7,067 nucleotides of DNA, taken from DATGIQ01 sp035295665. GTDB lineage: Bacteria; Planctomycetota; Planctomycetia; Gemmatales; Gemmataceae. The stretch lies in the NCBI GenBank assembly GCA_035295665.1, contig DATGIQ010000045.1, positions 1 through 7,067 of the forward strand. Reading direction: 5' to 3'. Positions 5,436-7,067 of the stretch are shown here, one piece after another (position 1 is the stretch's first letter; each line of letters opens with the position of its first letter). Below the pieces are notes generated by a model. The model was not told where the DNA came from. It searched no databases and saw nothing but the letters and a program-made list of their open reading frames with translations. Made by a program: the position numbers and the translations under genes.

Positions 5436-7067
5436 ATGAACCACGAGTCCCTCCCTGTACCCGAAGATTCCTCCGCCCGGCTGGCGCGGCCAAAACCGCC
5501 GGGTTTGCGCGAATTCTCGCCGCGGGCCATTATCTGCGGACTTTTTGTGGCCGTGTTAATGGGGGCATCGTACCCCTACGTGGTCCTCAAGCTCGGTTTC
5601 GGACCGAATGTCTCCGTTGTGGCGGCAATCCTCGGGTATCTCGTGCTCGGCCTGCTCTTCACCCGCGTGGTCCGGTTCCTGGGCTTTCGCTATGCACCCT
5701 ACAATCGGTGGGAGAATAACATCGTCCAGACGGCCGGCACCGCGGCGGCTCAGACGGCGTTCATGTGCATTCTCCTGGCAGCCTTCGACATGCTCACGGA
5801 GAGCCAGAGCGTGCAGTTCACGGCGCGGCTCACCGAGGTGCAGTCGTTTGCGTGGCTGACGTCGGCCGGGCTGCTGGGCGTCCTCTTGGCTGTGCCCCTG
5901 CGGCGACATTACATCGTCGATGAAAAACTTCCCTTCCCCGATGGTCTGGCTGCGGGCGAAACGATCCTCATCTGCGACAGCGAAGGCCGCACGGCCACTC
6001 GGGCTGCGATCGCCATGGTTGCCGGCATCGTTGCTTCGGGTGTGCTCATGACACTCACGGAAGATTCCCATGTGTTCCGCATGTTCCCGTCGACATTTCT
6101 CCCCTTTTCCGCGGCAATGCTGCGAACAACGGGGGTTGGCTTGGAATGGAGCCTGCTTGCCGTCGGCTCCGGCATGATCATCGGCATGCGGATCAATATC
6201 AGCATGTTGGTGGGCACCATCCTGTCCTGGGTGGTCGCGCCCTACTTTCTTCGCCAGGCCGGCATCCTTGGCGAAAACTTCAAGAGGGTCGACGTGTTGT
6301 TCTGGGTCATGTGGCCGGCCACGGGGATGTTGGTGGCCGGCGGCTTGGCGGGGCTTTTCCTGCGTTGGCGGGTCCTGGCCAAGACATTCCAAAATCTCTC
6401 CTCCACCAAGGCCGGTGCGGACGAGTTCCCTCTCACCTGGGTCGCTGCGGGAGCGCTTCTGAGCGGCGGAGCCTTGGTGGCGGTGCAGAAAATCATGCTC
6501 GGCCAACCGATCTGGATCACGGTGATTGCGGTCTTGCTGTCGGTTCCGCTCGCCCTGGTTGGCTTGCGCGTTTTGGGCGAGACCAACTGGGGGCCGATCA
6601 GCGCCCTTGCCAACCTGATGCAAGGAATCTTCGCGATCCTCGTTCCCGGTAACATCGCGGCCAACATGGTCGCCAGTGGCACCACCGGCACGATCGCCAC
6701 CGAATCAGAGGCGATCATGCAAGATTACAAGGCCGGCGACATGGTCGGCTCGTCGCCCCGTTACCTGACTTACATGCAGCTTTTGGCGACACCAGTCGGG
6801 GCGGCGGCGGTGTCGTGGATGTATCCAGTCTTGCGTGCCCAGTATGGGATTGGCGGTGAAACCGGGTTGAGTTCGCCAACCTCGCGGCGATGGGCCGGCT
6901 TTGCCGAGATCCTCTCCAAGGGCTTTGATGCCTTACCCCGTGGAGCGATGGTCGCCCTGGTGGTTGCCTCGCTGGTGGGGATTGTGCTGGCGATCCTCGA
7001 AATTCGAATTCGCAACAAAATGCTCATCCCCTCACCGACGGGCCTGGGTATCGGCATGCTCGTCCCC
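5436..7067 (+). CDS. OPT-family oligopeptide/metal-chelate transporter, 3' end missing
   Basis: The frame is open to the last base, giving 544 codons from ATG 5436; bacterial OPT proteins are usually about 600-700 residues, so the last part lies outside. A short polar N-terminus (1-29) is followed by about 12 hydrophobic helices, for example 31-51, 57-79, 137-154, 288-308, 358-379 and 503-521. Family marks are NNIVQTAGTAAA (94-105), LPFPDGLAAGE (165-175), GMRINISMLVGTILSW (250-265), GETNWGPISALANLMQ (381-396), QDYKAGDMVGSSPRY (429-443) and the LIPSPTGLGIGM end (530-541). OPT proteins are inner-membrane symporters that carry small peptides or metal-chelator complexes; the substrate here cannot be told from sequence. 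An in-frame ATG at 5373, overlapping the recQ stop, would add 21 polar residues. Neither start has a strong ribosome site (a weak GGGGA precedes 5373). It may be co-transcribed with recQ, though no functional link is evident. Confidence 0.92.
   Translation, partial: MNHESLPVPEDSSARLARPKPPGLREFSPRAIICGLFVAVLMGASYPYVVLKLGFGPNVSVVAAILGYLVLGLLFTRVVRFLGFRYAPYNRWENNIVQTAGTAAAQTAFMCILLAAFDMLTESQSVQFTARLTEVQSFAWLTSAGLLGVLLAVPLRRHYIVDEKLPFPDGLAAGETILICDSEGRTATRAAIAMVAGIVASGVLMTLTEDSHVFRMFPSTFLPFSAAMLRTTGVGLEWSLLAVGSGMIIGMRINISMLVGTILSWVVAPYFLRQAGILGENFKRVDVLFWVMWPATGMLVAGGLAGLFLRWRVLAKTFQNLSSTKAGADEFPLTWVAAGALLSGGALVAVQKIMLGQPIWITVIAVLLSVPLALVGLRVLGETNWGPISALANLMQGIFAILVPGNIAANMVASGTTGTIATESEAIMQDYKAGDMVGSSPRYLTYMQLLATPVGAAAVSWMYPVLRAQYGIGGETGLSSPTSRRWAGFAEILSKGFDALPRGAMVALVVASLVGIVLAILEIRIRNKMLIPSPTGLGIGMLVP

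Noticed and set aside
5556..6623. Long antisense open frame (355 codons) opposite the OPT gene
   Set aside because: Its product is rich in His, Arg, Gln, Glu and Gly with no recognisable domain, as expected for the antisense of a hydrophobic, GC-rich gene. The sense frame carries the family motifs.
1..7067. CRISPR arrays, tRNA or rRNA genes, insertion sequences, defence or toxin-antitoxin modules
   Set aside because: No direct-repeat/spacer pattern, no transposase motif and no RNA-gene signature was found. The only repeats are the coding Ig-like domains and two small inverted repeats.

Overview
The window is GC-rich (roughly 60% by eye), densely coding, and holds four protein genes, two of them cut by the window edges. 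The organism is probably a free-living, GC-rich bacterium. A planctomycete or another member of the PVC/Acidobacteria-like groups fits best. This rests on a long secreted-type protein built from bacterial Ig-like repeats, a RecQ with an extra C-terminal helix-turn-helix domain, and an OPT-family transporter. It is an inference from gene content, with no rRNA or other marker to confirm it.

Layout. (1) 2-1945, + strand: the 3' part of a long protein made of tandem Ig-like domains in two families (three copies of one, then three of another). A proline/glycine hinge and a non-repetitive tail of about 95 residues follow. (2) 1953-1983: a strong bidirectional hairpin terminator between this gene and the convergent next one. 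(3) 2008-2973, - strand: a complete cysteine synthase (CysK type) with all the expected PLP and substrate motifs and a good Shine-Dalgarno site. (4) 2974-3156: a divergent spacer with a near-consensus sigma-70-type promoter (3071-3099) reading toward recQ. (5) 3157-5373, + strand: a complete RecQ DNA helicase (helicase core, zinc site, RQC winged helix, HRDC) with an added C-terminal HTH region. (6) 5374-5435: a short spacer with a perfect 8-bp inverted repeat. (7) 5436-7067, + strand: the first 544 codons of an OPT-family integral membrane transporter, running off the window.

The genes do not form an obvious pathway. recQ and the OPT gene are in the same direction 62 bp apart and could be co-transcribed. 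cysK is transcribed away from recQ, and the Ig-repeat gene converges on cysK. I see no mobile element, CRISPR array, tRNA, rRNA or toxin/defence cassette. I did not find a convincing undescribed system. The points most worth a second look are the two-family repeat architecture with its unexplained C-terminal tail, the palindromic terminator as a possible dispersed element, and the promoter that moves the recQ start downstream.
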